In this document: in pieces, positions 8,468-16,298 of the stretch
Layout of the letters: every line of letters begins with the position of its first letter
How positions within the stretch are numbered: position 1 is the first letter of the stretch
Assembly: GCF_017488845.2 (NCBI RefSeq)
Contig: NZ_CP083371.1
Location: forward strand, 620,001 to 684,000
Direction: 5' to 3'
Source of the DNA: Ensifer canadensis
Lineage (GTDB): Bacteria; Pseudomonadota; Alphaproteobacteria; Rhizobiales; Rhizobiaceae
DNA length: 64,000 nucleotides
Notes under the pieces: generated by a model
The model's database searches: none
What the model was told of the DNA's origin: nothing
The model's input: only the letters and a program-made list of their open reading frames with translations
Program-made: the position numbers and the translations under genes

Positions 8468-9673
8468 TTAGACGCGCTCGAGCGCTACGGCGATGCCCTG
8501 GCCGACGCCGATGCACATGGTCGACAGTGCATAACGTCCGCCGGTTTCCGCGAGCTCAAGCGCGGCCGTCCCTGTAATGCGGGCGCCGGACATGCCGAGC
8601 GGATGGCCAAGGGCAATGGCGCCGCCATTGCGGTTGACGCGGCCGTCGTCGTCGGCAATGCCGAGATCGCGCAGCGTCGCTAGTCCCTGAGAGGCAAAGG
8701 CTTCGTTGAGCTCGATGACATCGAACTGTTCCTGCGCCAGGCGAAGACGCGCCATCAATTTCTTCGAGGCCGGGGCCGGGCCGAAACCCATGATGCGCGG
8801 TTCAACGCCGGCGGTGGCCCCGCCCAGGATACGGGCGATAGGTCTGAGGCCGTATCTCCTGACCGCCGCCTCGGAGGCAATGATCAACGCCGCCGCGCCA
8901 TCATTGACGCCCGACGCATTGCCGGCGGTGACCGTGCCTCCTTCTCGTCTGAAGGGTGTGCCGAGCTTGGCAAGCGCCTCCATCGTCGTGGCGCGGGGAT
9001 GTTCGTCTCTTTCGACGACAGTCGGGTCGCCCTTGCGCTGCGGGATGGTGACGGCGACGATTTCCTTCGCCAGGCGACCGTTGGCTTGCGCGGCTGCCGC
9101 CTTCGCCTGGCTGCGCAGCGCAAAGGCGTCCTGATCTTCTCGACTTACCTTGAAATCTTCGGCGACGTTTTCGCCGGTCTCCGGCATGGAATCGACGCCA
9201 TATTGCTTCTTCATCAGCGGGTTGACGAACCGCCAGCCGATGGTGGTGTCATAGATCTCGGCATTGCGCGAAAATGCGCTCTCCGCTTTCGGCATCACGA
9301 AGGGAGCCCGCGACATGCTCTCGACGCCGCCGGCAATCATCAATTCGGCTTCGCCCGCTTTGATGGCACGTGCGGCAGCGATGACGGCATCCATGCCCGA
9401 ACCGCAGAGGCGGTTGATCGTGGTGCCGGTCACGCTCGCCGGCAACTCGGCCAGAAGCAGCGACATGCGCGCGACGTTGCGGTTGTCTTCACCTGCCTGA
9501 TTGGCGCAGCCGAAGATGACGTCATCGACCGCTTCCCAATCGAGCGAAGGGTTGCGCTCGATCAGCGCCTTCAGGGGTATCGCGCCGAGGTCGTCTGCCC
9601 TGACTGATGAGAGCGCGCCGCCGAAGCGGCCGATCGGCGTGCGGATGTAATCGCAGATATAAGCATCGGCCAT
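8468..9673 (-). CDS. pcaF: 3-oxoadipyl-CoA thiolase PcaF
   Basis: This 401-residue thiolase cleaves beta-ketoadipyl-CoA to succinyl-CoA and acetyl-CoA, the last step of the beta-ketoadipate pathway. The active-site Cys is in NRLCGSGMDAV (about residue 90), the His in GGAIALGHPLG and the second Cys in TMCIGVGQG near the C-terminus. The length matches PcaF. It follows pcaJ with no gap (TAAATG). The neighbouring CoA-transferase subunits and IclR regulator make the beta-ketoadipate role much more likely than general beta-oxidation. Confidence 0.93.
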   Translation of the reverse strand: MADAYICDYIRTPIGRFGGALSSVRADDLGAIPLKALIERNPSLDWEAVDDVIFGCANQAGEDNRNVARMSLLLAELPASVTGTTINRLCGSGMDAVIAAARAIKAGEAELMIAGGVESMSRAPFVMPKAESAFSRNAEIYDTTIGWRFVNPLMKKQYGVDSMPETGENVAEDFKVSREDQDAFALRSQAKAAAAQANGRLAKEIVAVTIPQRKGDPTVVERDEHPRATTMEALAKLGTPFRREGGTVTAGNASGVNDGAAALIIASEAAVRRYGLRPIARILGGATAGVEPRIMGFGPAPASKKLMARLRLAQEQFDVIELNEAFASQGLATLRDLGIADDDGRVNRNGGAIALGHPLGMSGARITGTAALELAETGGRYALSTMCIGVGQGIAVALERV

Positions 9674-10456
9674 TTACGCGGCCTCCTTGTTGCCCTGGTG
9701 GGCCTTCTTCGTGCGTGCGTTGATGTCGCGAAGCGTCGCCAGTTCGATCTCAGTCGGCACCGGCGTCTCGATGACCTCTCCGGCGAATTTGATCGGCCAG
9801 CCGCAATTGTCGACGATCTGGTCACGCGTGACGCCGTGATGGATCGAAACAACAGTTAGTTCCTTGGTCACCGGATCGGGCTCCAGAATGCAGAGATCGG
9901 TGATGATGCGAGTGGGTCCCTTGGTCTTCATGCCGAGCCGTTCGCGATGATCGCCACCTTCGCCATGACCCATCGAGGTGATGAAGGGCAGCTTTTCGAC
10001 GAATCCACGCTTGGAGAGCGCCATGGTGATGAAGATGCGGCCGCAATTCGACGCGATCTCCGGAGCGCCGCCGCCGCCCGGCAGCCGGACCTTCGGATGG
10101 TCATAGGGACCGACGACCGTGGTGTTAAGGTTGGCGAACTTGTCGATCTGCGCGCCGCCGAGAAACCCGGTGGTAATGCGGCCGCCCTGCAGCCAGTAGC
10201 GAAACATCTCCGGCACCGAGACGGTGAAGAGGGCGGTATCGCAAAGCTCGCCGTCGCCGATCGACAAGGGGAGAACATCCGGCTTGGTGCCGACGGTTCC
10301 GCTTTCGTAGATGAGCGTAATGTCGGGGGCGTGGGTCAACCGCGCCACGTTGCAGGCGGCCGATGGCGCACCGATGCCGACGAAGCAGACGTCGTCGTTG
10401 GAAAGCTCTCGTGAGGCTGCGATGGTCATCATCTCGTTGGGGGTGAAATCCGTCAT
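9674..10456 (-). CDS. pcaJ: 3-oxoadipate CoA-transferase subunit B PcaJ
   Basis: This 260-residue beta subunit of the succinyl-CoA:3-oxoadipate CoA-transferase has the conserved catalytic glutamate context LIYESGTVG near residue 55 and the GGGGAPEIASNCG block. The start at 10456 has GAGGAGG a few bases upstream and follows the pcaI stop by 10 bases. It works as a heterodimer with PcaI, activating 3-oxoadipate for PcaF. Confidence 0.92.
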   Translation of the reverse strand: MTDFTPNEMMTIAASRELSNDDVCFVGIGAPSAACNVARLTHAPDITLIYESGTVGTKPDVLPLSIGDGELCDTALFTVSVPEMFRYWLQGGRITTGFLGGAQIDKFANLNTTVVGPYDHPKVRLPGGGGAPEIASNCGRIFITMALSKRGFVEKLPFITSMGHGEGGDHRERLGMKTKGPTRIITDLCILEPDPVTKELTVVSIHHGVTRDQIVDNCGWPIKFAGEVIETPVPTEIELATLRDINARTKKAHQGNKEAA

Positions 10457-10466
10457 CGTCGCCTCC

Positions 10467-11327
10467 TCAAGCGGCCTTCGCCGGCTTCCTGCCGGCGTGT
10501 CGTGCAAAATCTTCAGGCCCTGCGTCGAGCACGTTCTCCTTGATCCATGCGGTAAAACTCTCGCGGTCGCGGGCGATCTCGTCCCAGCCGATGTAGAAGG
10601 CGTTCGAGCGCGGATAGTAGCCGTGGGCGTAGGAGGGGAAGGCGCCGCCCGGCACCTGGCTGACCGCCGTTACTGCCCAGGTGGGCAATACGACCGAGTT
10701 GGGCGACGGTGGCGCAAGCTCGTCGACGATTTCCTCGACCGTGATGATCGAGCGCTTGGCTGCAAGCACCGCCTCTTTCTGCACGCCGACGATGCCTTCG
10801 ATGAGCACGTTGCCCTTCCTATCGGCGCGTTGGGCGTGGATGATCGTCACGTCCGGCCGGATCGCCGGAACGGCGGCCAGGACTTCGGACGTGAAGGGGC
10901 AGGTGATCTGCTTGATACTCGCGTTCACCTTCGGAAGGTCGGCGCCGATGTAGCCACGCAGCATCGCAAACGGCAGGTTCGCCGCACCCGCCTCATAAGC
11001 GTTGGCCATGGCCGCATGGGAATGTTCTTCGATTTCGAGCGGCCGCGGCCACTGGTTTTCGACTGCATCGCGGAAGCGGTGAAGCGAGCCGACGCCGGGA
11101 TTGCCGCCCCAGGAGAATTTCATGCCGCGGGCGGCACCCACGCCGATCAGCTGATCATAGAGGATATCCGGCGTCATGCGCACGAGAAACAGGTCCTTGC
11201 GACCCTGGCGGATCACTTCATGTCCGGCAGCATAGGGGATCAGATGGGTGAAACCCTCCATGGCAACGGTGTCGCCATCCCTGACATTGTCGCCGATGGC
11301 CTCGGCGAGCGAAACGATCTTCGCCAT
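10467..11327 (-). CDS. pcaI: 3-oxoadipate CoA-transferase subunit A PcaI
   Basis: This 286-residue alpha subunit begins AKIVSLAEAIGDNVRDGDTVAMEGFTH. AGAGGAA lies upstream of the ATG at 11327. The longer open frame to 11480 runs into the regulator intergenic region and is not coding. It heads the pcaIJF operon, reads away from pcaR, and is controlled from the shared intergenic region that carries the three-repeat site at 11503-11537. Confidence 0.92.
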   Translation of the reverse strand: MAKIVSLAEAIGDNVRDGDTVAMEGFTHLIPYAAGHEVIRQGRKDLFLVRMTPDILYDQLIGVGAARGMKFSWGGNPGVGSLHRFRDAVENQWPRPLEIEEHSHAAMANAYEAGAANLPFAMLRGYIGADLPKVNASIKQITCPFTSEVLAAVPAIRPDVTIIHAQRADRKGNVLIEGIVGVQKEAVLAAKRSIITVEEIVDELAPPSPNSVVLPTWAVTAVSQVPGGAFPSYAHGYYPRSNAFYIGWDEIARDRESFTAWIKENVLDAGPEDFARHAGRKPAKAA

Positions 11328-11502
11328 GTTTCCTCTCTTCTGATTTGAGCGTTGCCGCCAATCGGCGGGCGCATGATTGTCTGCAGGCGGTGGGAAGAGC
11401 TGACGCGTCGTCTTTCGCGGTCCATGGAGTGCGGGCCGACAAGCTCCCCTTGCCTGTATTGGCCCGAAATAGGCTCTCAAAAACAGTGAGCGTCAAACAT
11501 TT

Positions 11503-11537
11503 TGTGCGATATTTGACATTTGTTCGTATATCGCACA
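11503..11537. promoter_or_regulatory. PcaR/PcaU-type three-repeat operator
   Basis: TGTGCGATAT at 11503-11512 is repeated exactly in inverted form at 11528-11537. The latter forms an imperfect 17-bp palindrome with 11521-11530 (TGTTCGTATATCGCACA). The layout, a palindrome plus a third copy about 8 bases away, is that described for PcaU/PobR-class IclR regulators. It lies 30 bases before the pcaR ATG and about 175 bases before pcaI. Confidence 0.72.
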
Positions 11538-11567
11538 GATTAATTGCCGGTAGAACGAGGATGAGCC

Positions 11568-12323
11568 ATGAGAGAAACCGATTTCGTCAGCGGTTTTGCC
11601 CGCGGGCTGACCGTCATCGAGGCTTTTGGTGAGACACAGCAGAAGCTGACGATCACCGAGGCGGCGAAGATTACCGGTCTGGACCGGGCGACCGTGCGCC
11701 GCTCGCTGCTGACGCTCTCGGAGCTCGGCTACGCCGACTATGACGGGAAGTTCTTTTCTCTGACGCCGAAAATCCTGCGGCTCGGCCACGCCTACCTCTC
11801 GGCAACACCTCTGCCGACGATCGTCCAGCCCTATCTCGACCAGCTCTCGGAGCGGGCAGGTCAAAGCGCTTCGGCTTCGGTTCTCGACGGCACTGAGATT
11901 GTCTATATCGCGCGCGCCTCGCAAAGGCGGGTGATGTCGATCAGCCTCATGCCGGGCTCCAGGCTTCCTGCCTACTGCGCATCAATGGGGCGCGTGTGGC
12001 TCGCCGCCTTGCCGGAACAGCAGGCGAGGGACGTGCTCGCCCGCTCGGATCTCAAGGCAAACACACCTCATACGAGAACCGACACGGAAGAACTGATGGC
12101 CGAAATCGGCCGCGTGCGTCACCAAGGCTATGCGATCATCGACCAGGAGCTGGAAATCGGTCTTTGCTCCATCGCCGTTCCGCTTCAAAACGATCGCAAC
12201 CAGATCGTCGCGGCACTCAACATCGGCGCGCCGGCCGCCCATGTGCCGGCTGCTGAAATGGTCGAACGTTATCTGCCGCTCCTGAGGGAGACGCAGGCTG
12301 CCTTGCGGATCGTGCTGCGCTAG
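11568..12323 (+). CDS. pcaR: IclR-family regulator PcaR
   Basis: This 251-residue regulator has an N-terminal winged helix (KLTITEAAKITGLDRATVRR, about residues 25-45) and a C-terminal IclR effector domain with GSRLPAYCASMGRVWLA and the typical ELEIGLCSIAVPL segment. The sequence and divergent placement next to pcaIJF fit PcaR/PobR-like activators that respond to beta-ketoadipate in rhizobia. The ligand is inferred from the family and neighbours. Confidence 0.88.
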   Translation: MRETDFVSGFARGLTVIEAFGETQQKLTITEAAKITGLDRATVRRSLLTLSELGYADYDGKFFSLTPKILRLGHAYLSATPLPTIVQPYLDQLSERAGQSASASVLDGTEIVYIARASQRRVMSISLMPGSRLPAYCASMGRVWLAALPEQQARDVLARSDLKANTPHTRTDTEELMAEIGRVRHQGYAIIDQELEIGLCSIAVPLQNDRNQIVAALNIGAPAAHVPAAEMVERYLPLLRETQAALRIVLR

Positions 12324-12398
12324 AGACAGCTCCCGTCTCTGATGCTTGACGGAAACCGCGACGGGTCTTCTAATCCGCGCGGACCGGAGGAGCACCCG

Positions 12399-13061
12399 AT
12401 GACCGACGAAGAACCCCCAACGGAAACCAAGCTGACGACGACGAAGCGGCGTTGGGCGGCGGCCGGCAAGTTCCTCACCGCGCGCGCAGTCCGGCCTGAG
12501 GACGAACGATTGCCACCGGGCCAGCACCTCGTTCGGGATTGGCCGGTGCTGGATCTCGGGCAGCAGCCCGCGATCGGCGTGGAGCGCTGGCGGCTGGATG
12601 TGACCGGCCTCGTCGAACAGCGCCTGTCGCTGGACTGGACAGCGTTCAAGGCATTGCCCCAGAGCGACAGCCTCTCCGACATCCATTGCGTCACCACCTG
12701 GTCGCGCTACGACAATCGCTGGCAAGGGGTCTTGACGCACGACCTGCTCGACCTGGTCATGCCGAAGCCTGAAGCGTCTCATGTGATGCTGACGAGCTAC
12801 GATGGTTATACGACCAATCTGCCGCTCGCCGATTTTGCCTCGGAACACGCGATCCTTGCGACCGATTGGGAGGGCAAGCCGATCAGCCGCACCCATGGCG
12901 GGCCGATGCGGCTTGTCGTGCCGCATCTCTATTTCTGGAAGAGCGCAAAGTGGCTGACGCGTATCGATTTTCGAGCCGGCGACGAGGCCGGTTTCTGGGA
13001 GCGCAATGGCTACCACATGCGTGGCGACCCTTGGCTTGAGCAGCGTTATTCCGCTGACTGA
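12399..13061 (+). CDS. Sulfite-oxidase-like molybdopterin oxidoreductase
   Basis: This 220-residue protein has the oxidoreductase molybdopterin-binding domain. The molybdenum-ligand Cys is probably in SDIHCVTTWSRYDNRWQGV near residue 104. Conserved HGGPMRLVVPHLYFWKSAKW follows, with the tail WERNGYHMRGDPW. No signal peptide or haem domain is visible, so it is the short cytosolic-looking type rather than SorA or MsrP. GGAGGAG precedes the ATG at 12399. Substrate unknown. Confidence 0.82.
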   Translation: MTDEEPPTETKLTTTKRRWAAAGKFLTARAVRPEDERLPPGQHLVRDWPVLDLGQQPAIGVERWRLDVTGLVEQRLSLDWTAFKALPQSDSLSDIHCVTTWSRYDNRWQGVLTHDLLDLVMPKPEASHVMLTSYDGYTTNLPLADFASEHAILATDWEGKPISRTHGGPMRLVVPHLYFWKSAKWLTRIDFRAGDEAGFWERNGYHMRGDPWLEQRYSAD

Positions 13062-13101
13062 CGGCCGGGCGTGGCTTTGGATATTGCCGGGAAAATGTAT
13101 T

Positions 13102-13139
13102 CTGCGTTGCCCGCCGCGATCTGCCGGCGGGCAACGCAG
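13102..13139. terminator. Bidirectional hairpin, 15-bp perfect stem
   Basis: CTGCGTTGCCCGCCG (13102-13116) pairs perfectly with 13125-13139 across an 8-base loop, between two convergent genes. There is no T run. Confidence 0.7.
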
Positions 13140-13145
13140 CTGATG

Positions 13146-13349
13146 CTATTTCATCAGGTCCATATGCTGTTCGGCCCGCGCCTTGATCAAAGGGTCGAGG
13201 TCCGACTTGTAAGGCCCGTATTTCGTAAACATTTCGTGGGCTTCGAGCGGCGGAATGCCGGATGCGCGGATGAAATCCTCCAGATCATACCGGACCTCCC
13301 CGTTGGCGACGCCTTCTGTAAACTGAAGTCCCGTCTCGGATGTGGACAT
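13146..13349 (-). CDS. Small hypothetical protein (67 aa)
   Basis: The start at 13349 has GGAG 6 bases upstream and the stop sits against the shared hairpin. The protein is soluble and charged, with the helical-looking stretch VRYDLEDFIRASGIPPLEAHEMF followed in the C-terminal third by KARAEQHMDLMK. I do not recognise the family. Ribosome-binding site, terminator placement and composition make it a likely real gene. Confidence 0.6.
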   Translation of the reverse strand: MSTSETGLQFTEGVANGEVRYDLEDFIRASGIPPLEAHEMFTKYGPYKSDLDPLIKARAEQHMDLMK

Positions 13350-13777
13350 TTGAATCTCCGTTATCCCGAGCCCGCAACGACGGTGTTGGTTCCCGTGGCA
13401 GCAGGCGTTGATTGGTGGCTTCGGTTGTTCACGAAATGGCGCCAGATGCAGAACGCGGCGCGATGGTTTTGAACGCGTCATTGTGGCTTTTCAGAACGCG
13501 GGGGCATGCTCACAGCACATTTACGCGGGATTCACGCCGCAGAGGCGCCGAATGTATGCATGGGCTTCAACAGGCTTAAGGGCCAACAACGCCGCCCTCC
13601 ATGCGCCGGGCAGGTGGCGGACCGCTCCCCTTGGCCATTCAGCTCCGGCCGGTGAAAGATACACTATCAAGCCGCCGGGCCAAACACAGGAATGGTCCTT
13701 GCGAGGCCTTGTTGCAAAAAGTGACTTTGGCTCCGACGCAGGGCGAAACCGCCATGCGGGCAAATGGATTGCGGCGA
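13350..13777. other. Intergenic stretch without a recognised gene
   Basis: Several frames are open here but none has a plausible start, ribosome-binding site and protein-like composition together. The stretch presumably holds the promoter of the small gene at 13146-13349. No hairpin or repeat stood out. Confidence 0.5.
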
Positions 13778-14272
13778 TCAGGCGTCGGTGGGCGAGCCAG
13801 CGGCTTGAAAGCGGGCCTCGAACTCCCGCCGCAGGTTTTTCCGCACCTCCGCCGCGCGCTGGCGTCGCTTTCGGATGCCGGTCACGGGATTGTAAGTCGG
13901 AACGGCGGTCGGACGCCCCTCGGCATCGACGGCCACCATGGTGAAATAGCAGGAGTTCGTGTGCCTGCGCTCGCCCGTGCGGATGTTTTCTGCTTCGACG
14001 CGGATCCCGACTTCCATCGAGGTCCGCCCGGCCTGATTGATCGAGGCACGAAAGGTCACGAGTTCGCCGACATGGATCGGCTGCCGGAAGACGACCTGGT
14101 CCACTGACAAGGTCACCGCATATTCCTGCGAATAGCGCGAGGCGCAGGAAAACGCGACGCGGTCGAGAAGATTGAGCAGGGCACCGCCATGGACCTTGCC
14201 GCTGAAGTTGGCCATGTCGGGCGTCATCAAGACGACCATTTCAAGCTCGCTGGTGTCATGCCCGGCTTCCAC
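13778..14272 (-). CDS. Hotdog-fold acyl-CoA thioesterase (YciA/BFIT type)
   Basis: This 164-residue single-hotdog thioesterase hydrolyses acyl-CoA. The core block is MTPDMANFSGKVHGGALLNLLDRVAF with the catalytic Asp in the LLD stretch, then ASRYSQEYAVTLSVDQVVFRQPI. The GTG at 14272 has AGAGGGAG 5-6 bases upstream and is preferred over upstream in-frame ATGs that lack one. The C-terminal 30 residues are very basic. The substrate range is not evident from the sequence. Confidence 0.85.
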   Translation of the reverse strand: MEAGHDTSELEMVVLMTPDMANFSGKVHGGALLNLLDRVAFSCASRYSQEYAVTLSVDQVVFRQPIHVGELVTFRASINQAGRTSMEVGIRVEAENIRTGERRHTNSCYFTMVAVDAEGRPTAVPTYNPVTGIRKRRQRAAEVRKNLRREFEARFQAAGSPTDA

Positions 14273-14362
14273 GGCAACTCCCTCTAAGATGATCGCAGCC
14301 CTTCCGGACCGATACGCGGGCGACGATGCCAGCATTCTAGGTGACCGTCCAGCGGGCAATGA

Positions 14363-14518
14363 AACGCGTTGCTACGGTCGGTGATCGCAGTTGGTAGCAC
14401 TGACGCTCACGATGCCTGGTTCCGCGCCAAGGTGTTGCAGGCTCTTGAGGACGCTGAGGCTCAATTCCGCGAGCGCCGGGTTGCGGCTGCGCGTAAAGCA
14501 GAAGCGGGCGACCGATGA
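14363..14518 (+). pseudogene. C-terminal remnant of a RelB/DinJ-type antitoxin
   Basis: The open frame reads STDAHDAWFRAKVLQALEDA and ends in a basic tail, resembling the C-terminal half of RelB/DinJ-family antitoxins. The N-terminal ribbon-helix-helix part is missing and there is no good start codon. The stop overlaps the toxin ATG, the usual antitoxin-toxin coupling. Confidence 0.5.
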
Positions 14519-14627
14519 GGTTTGTCTGGGCGCAGCATGCGCTCGACGATCGCGATGCCATCTTCAGTTACATGGCAATCAACAATGGCGGCGGCATTGT
14601 CGGTCGCCAGATCGAAACCTTCGTGGA
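14515..14627 (+). pseudogene. N-terminal remnant of a RelE/ParE-type toxin
   Basis: MRFVWAQHALDDRDAIFSYM matches the start of RelE/ParE toxins, but the similarity is lost after about 35 residues and the catalytic C-terminal half is absent. The remaining open frame runs into the 3' end of the cyclase gene on the other strand and is not toxin-like. The pair looks inactivated. Confidence 0.5.
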
Positions 14628-14662
14628 GGTTTCTTCAGTGAGGCTCACAGGCCAACAATCAA

Positions 14663-15910
14663 TCAAATGGTTATTGTCGCACTTGTTTCACCGTTTAGCA
14701 GTCGCCTCAGGTGGAAGCTCGCAAGCCGATCGTCGGAGTTTCGACCAACCAGGGCTGCAAATGACGCGATTGCATGGGGATCGGCCGCTTCCAACTCTTC
14801 GAAGGCTTGCAAGTACGCCTGTGTGTCTGGACTGGCATATCGCTCAGACTTAAGTGGCTCGAAAGCGCGGATGGGCTCGGTCCTGCCTCGAAGCAACAGG
14901 TTGCCAACCGGACGACCGCAGAACGTCTGCACCCGTGCAGCCAGGTTGCCGCTGACGCAGATCTGTGTGCCGATCGTTTTGTTGGCCGTCTCCAATCGCG
15001 CGGCGACATTGATGGTGTCGCCATAGGCGCTGTAGTCGAAAAACCGCTCTCCGCCGAAGTTGCCGACGAACGCGGTGCCCGCGTGTGCACCGATGCGGGT
15101 ATGGCCAAGCGCTACTCCCTTTCTGCGCCACTGCTCACGGAAGGACGACGCGAACACATCGAGCTCAAGACAACAGGCGACGGCGCGGCTGGCGTGGTCC
15201 GGCTGGTCGGCTGGCGCTCCGAAGAGCACGTGCAATGCGTCGCCGACAATCTTGGCCACCGTCCCGTCATGGGCGAACACGATGTCGGTCATACCGACGA
15301 TATAGTCGTTGAGCAGTGGTTTCAGTACGTCCGGCTCGATTGTTTCCACCAGCGTTGTGAACCCTGTCAGGTCGGTAAAGAGCGAGGCAACCTCCCGACG
15401 CGCGCCACCGAGGTCAATCGTATCGGCACTGTTTGCCAGTCGCTCGGCCAGATTGGGCGAGAAGTAGCGCGAAAGCGACGCACGCGCCCGTTCGGCCACG
15501 GACTGCCGACGCTGCGCTTCGCGCAGCGTCTCCACATGGTGGATGGTTTTGCCAATCGTCGCCTCCAGATCGGCAAAATCGATCGGCTTCGTCACGAAAT
15601 CGTAGGCGCCGCGGTTCATCGCGGTTCGGATATTGGCCATGTCGCTGTAGGCGGAAACGATGATTGTGGACAGATCCTGGTCCCTCTGCTGAAGCTTCGC
15701 CAGCAGCGACAGGCCATCCATGCGTGGCATGTTGATGTCGCTCAGCACCATATCAACATCCCGATTGTCGGCGAGCATTGCTAGCGCCTCGACGCCGTCA
15801 CGCGCAAACAAAAAGCGCAGCGTACCTTCGCGGATCTGCTTGCGGAACTTCTGGACGAGGAGAAGCTCAAGATCCGGCTCGTCATCGACAACGAGTATGA
15901 TGGTACTCAT
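14663..15910 (-). CDS. Response regulator with class III nucleotide cyclase output
   Basis: This 415-residue protein has an N-terminal receiver (residues 1-125; acidic pair in VVDDEPD, phospho-Asp in [11 protein letters not shown], Lys in TKPIDF). A short coil leads to a class III adenylate/guanylate cyclase domain (about 180-345). Metal-binding Asp residues are in [10 protein letters not shown] and [12 protein letters not shown], and the transition-state Asn/Arg in [11 protein letters not shown], so it looks active. Its start overlaps the preceding receiver gene (ATGA). The architecture converts phosphorylation into a cyclic-nucleotide signal. Nucleotide specificity is not certain. Confidence 0.9.
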   Translation of the reverse strand: MSTIILVVDDEPDLELLLVQKFRKQIREGTLRFLFARDGVEALAMLADNRDVDMVLSDINMPRMDGLSLLAKLQQRDQDLSTIIVSAYSDMANIRTAMNRGAYDFVTKPIDFADLEATIGKTIHHVETLREAQRRQSVAERARASLSRYFSPNLAERLANSADTIDLGGARREVASLFTDLTGFTTLVETIEPDVLKPLLNDYIVGMTDIVFAHDGTVAKIVGDALHVLFGAPADQPDHASRAVACCLELDVFASSFREQWRRKGVALGHTRIGAHAGTAFVGNFGGERFFDYSAYGDTINVAARLETANKTIGTQICVSGNLAARVQTFCGRPVGNLLLRGRTEPIRAFEPLKSERYASPDTQAYLQAFEELEAADPHAIASFAALVGRNSDDRLASFHLRRLLNGETSATITI

Positions 15911-16296
15911 GCGGATCCCCCGACTCGAATGTCGATTTCCTCCTTAAGGACGACGAAGTCGATCGGCTTGGTCAGCAAGGCGTCAGCACCGCACTCGAAA
16001 GCCTGCCGCTTCGTGTCGGGATCGCCGTAGGCGGTAATCATGATCACCGGGACGTCAGGCCGTAAACTCCGCGCTTTCGGTAGCAACTCGAGACCGCTCA
16101 TGCCCGGCATATTGACGTCGGAGAGGATGAGGATGAGCGTGATGTCGGTCGCATCGGCGATGCGTTCGAGCGCGGATTGCGCTGACCGGGCGAACTCCAT
16201 GACAAAGCGGCCGGCACGCAGGTCGCGGCGGAATTGCTGTTTGAAGAGCAGCTCGACATCGGGCTCGTCGTCGACGACCAGGATCAGAAGGCTCAT
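15907..16296 (-). CDS. Single-domain response regulator (CheY-like)
   Basis: This 129-residue stand-alone receiver has the acidic pair in VVDDEPD, the phospho-acceptor Asp in [11 protein letters not shown], a Thr in MITAYGD and the Lys in LTKPIDF. The ATG at 16296 follows the kinase stop by 2 bases and has a GGGGG stretch upstream. It may act as a phosphate sink or relay between the kinase and the receiver-cyclase. Confidence 0.9.
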   Translation of the reverse strand: MSLLILVVDDEPDVELLFKQQFRRDLRAGRFVMEFARSAQSALERIADATDITLILILSDVNMPGMSGLELLPKARSLRPDVPVIMITAYGDPDTKRQAFECGADALLTKPIDFVVLKEEIDIRVGGSA

Positions 16297-16298
16297 GA

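Noticed and set aside
12342..12398. Longer N-terminus for the sulfite-oxidase-like protein
   Set aside because: GGAGGAG sits just before the ATG at 12399. The upstream extension has no signal sequence or family similarity.
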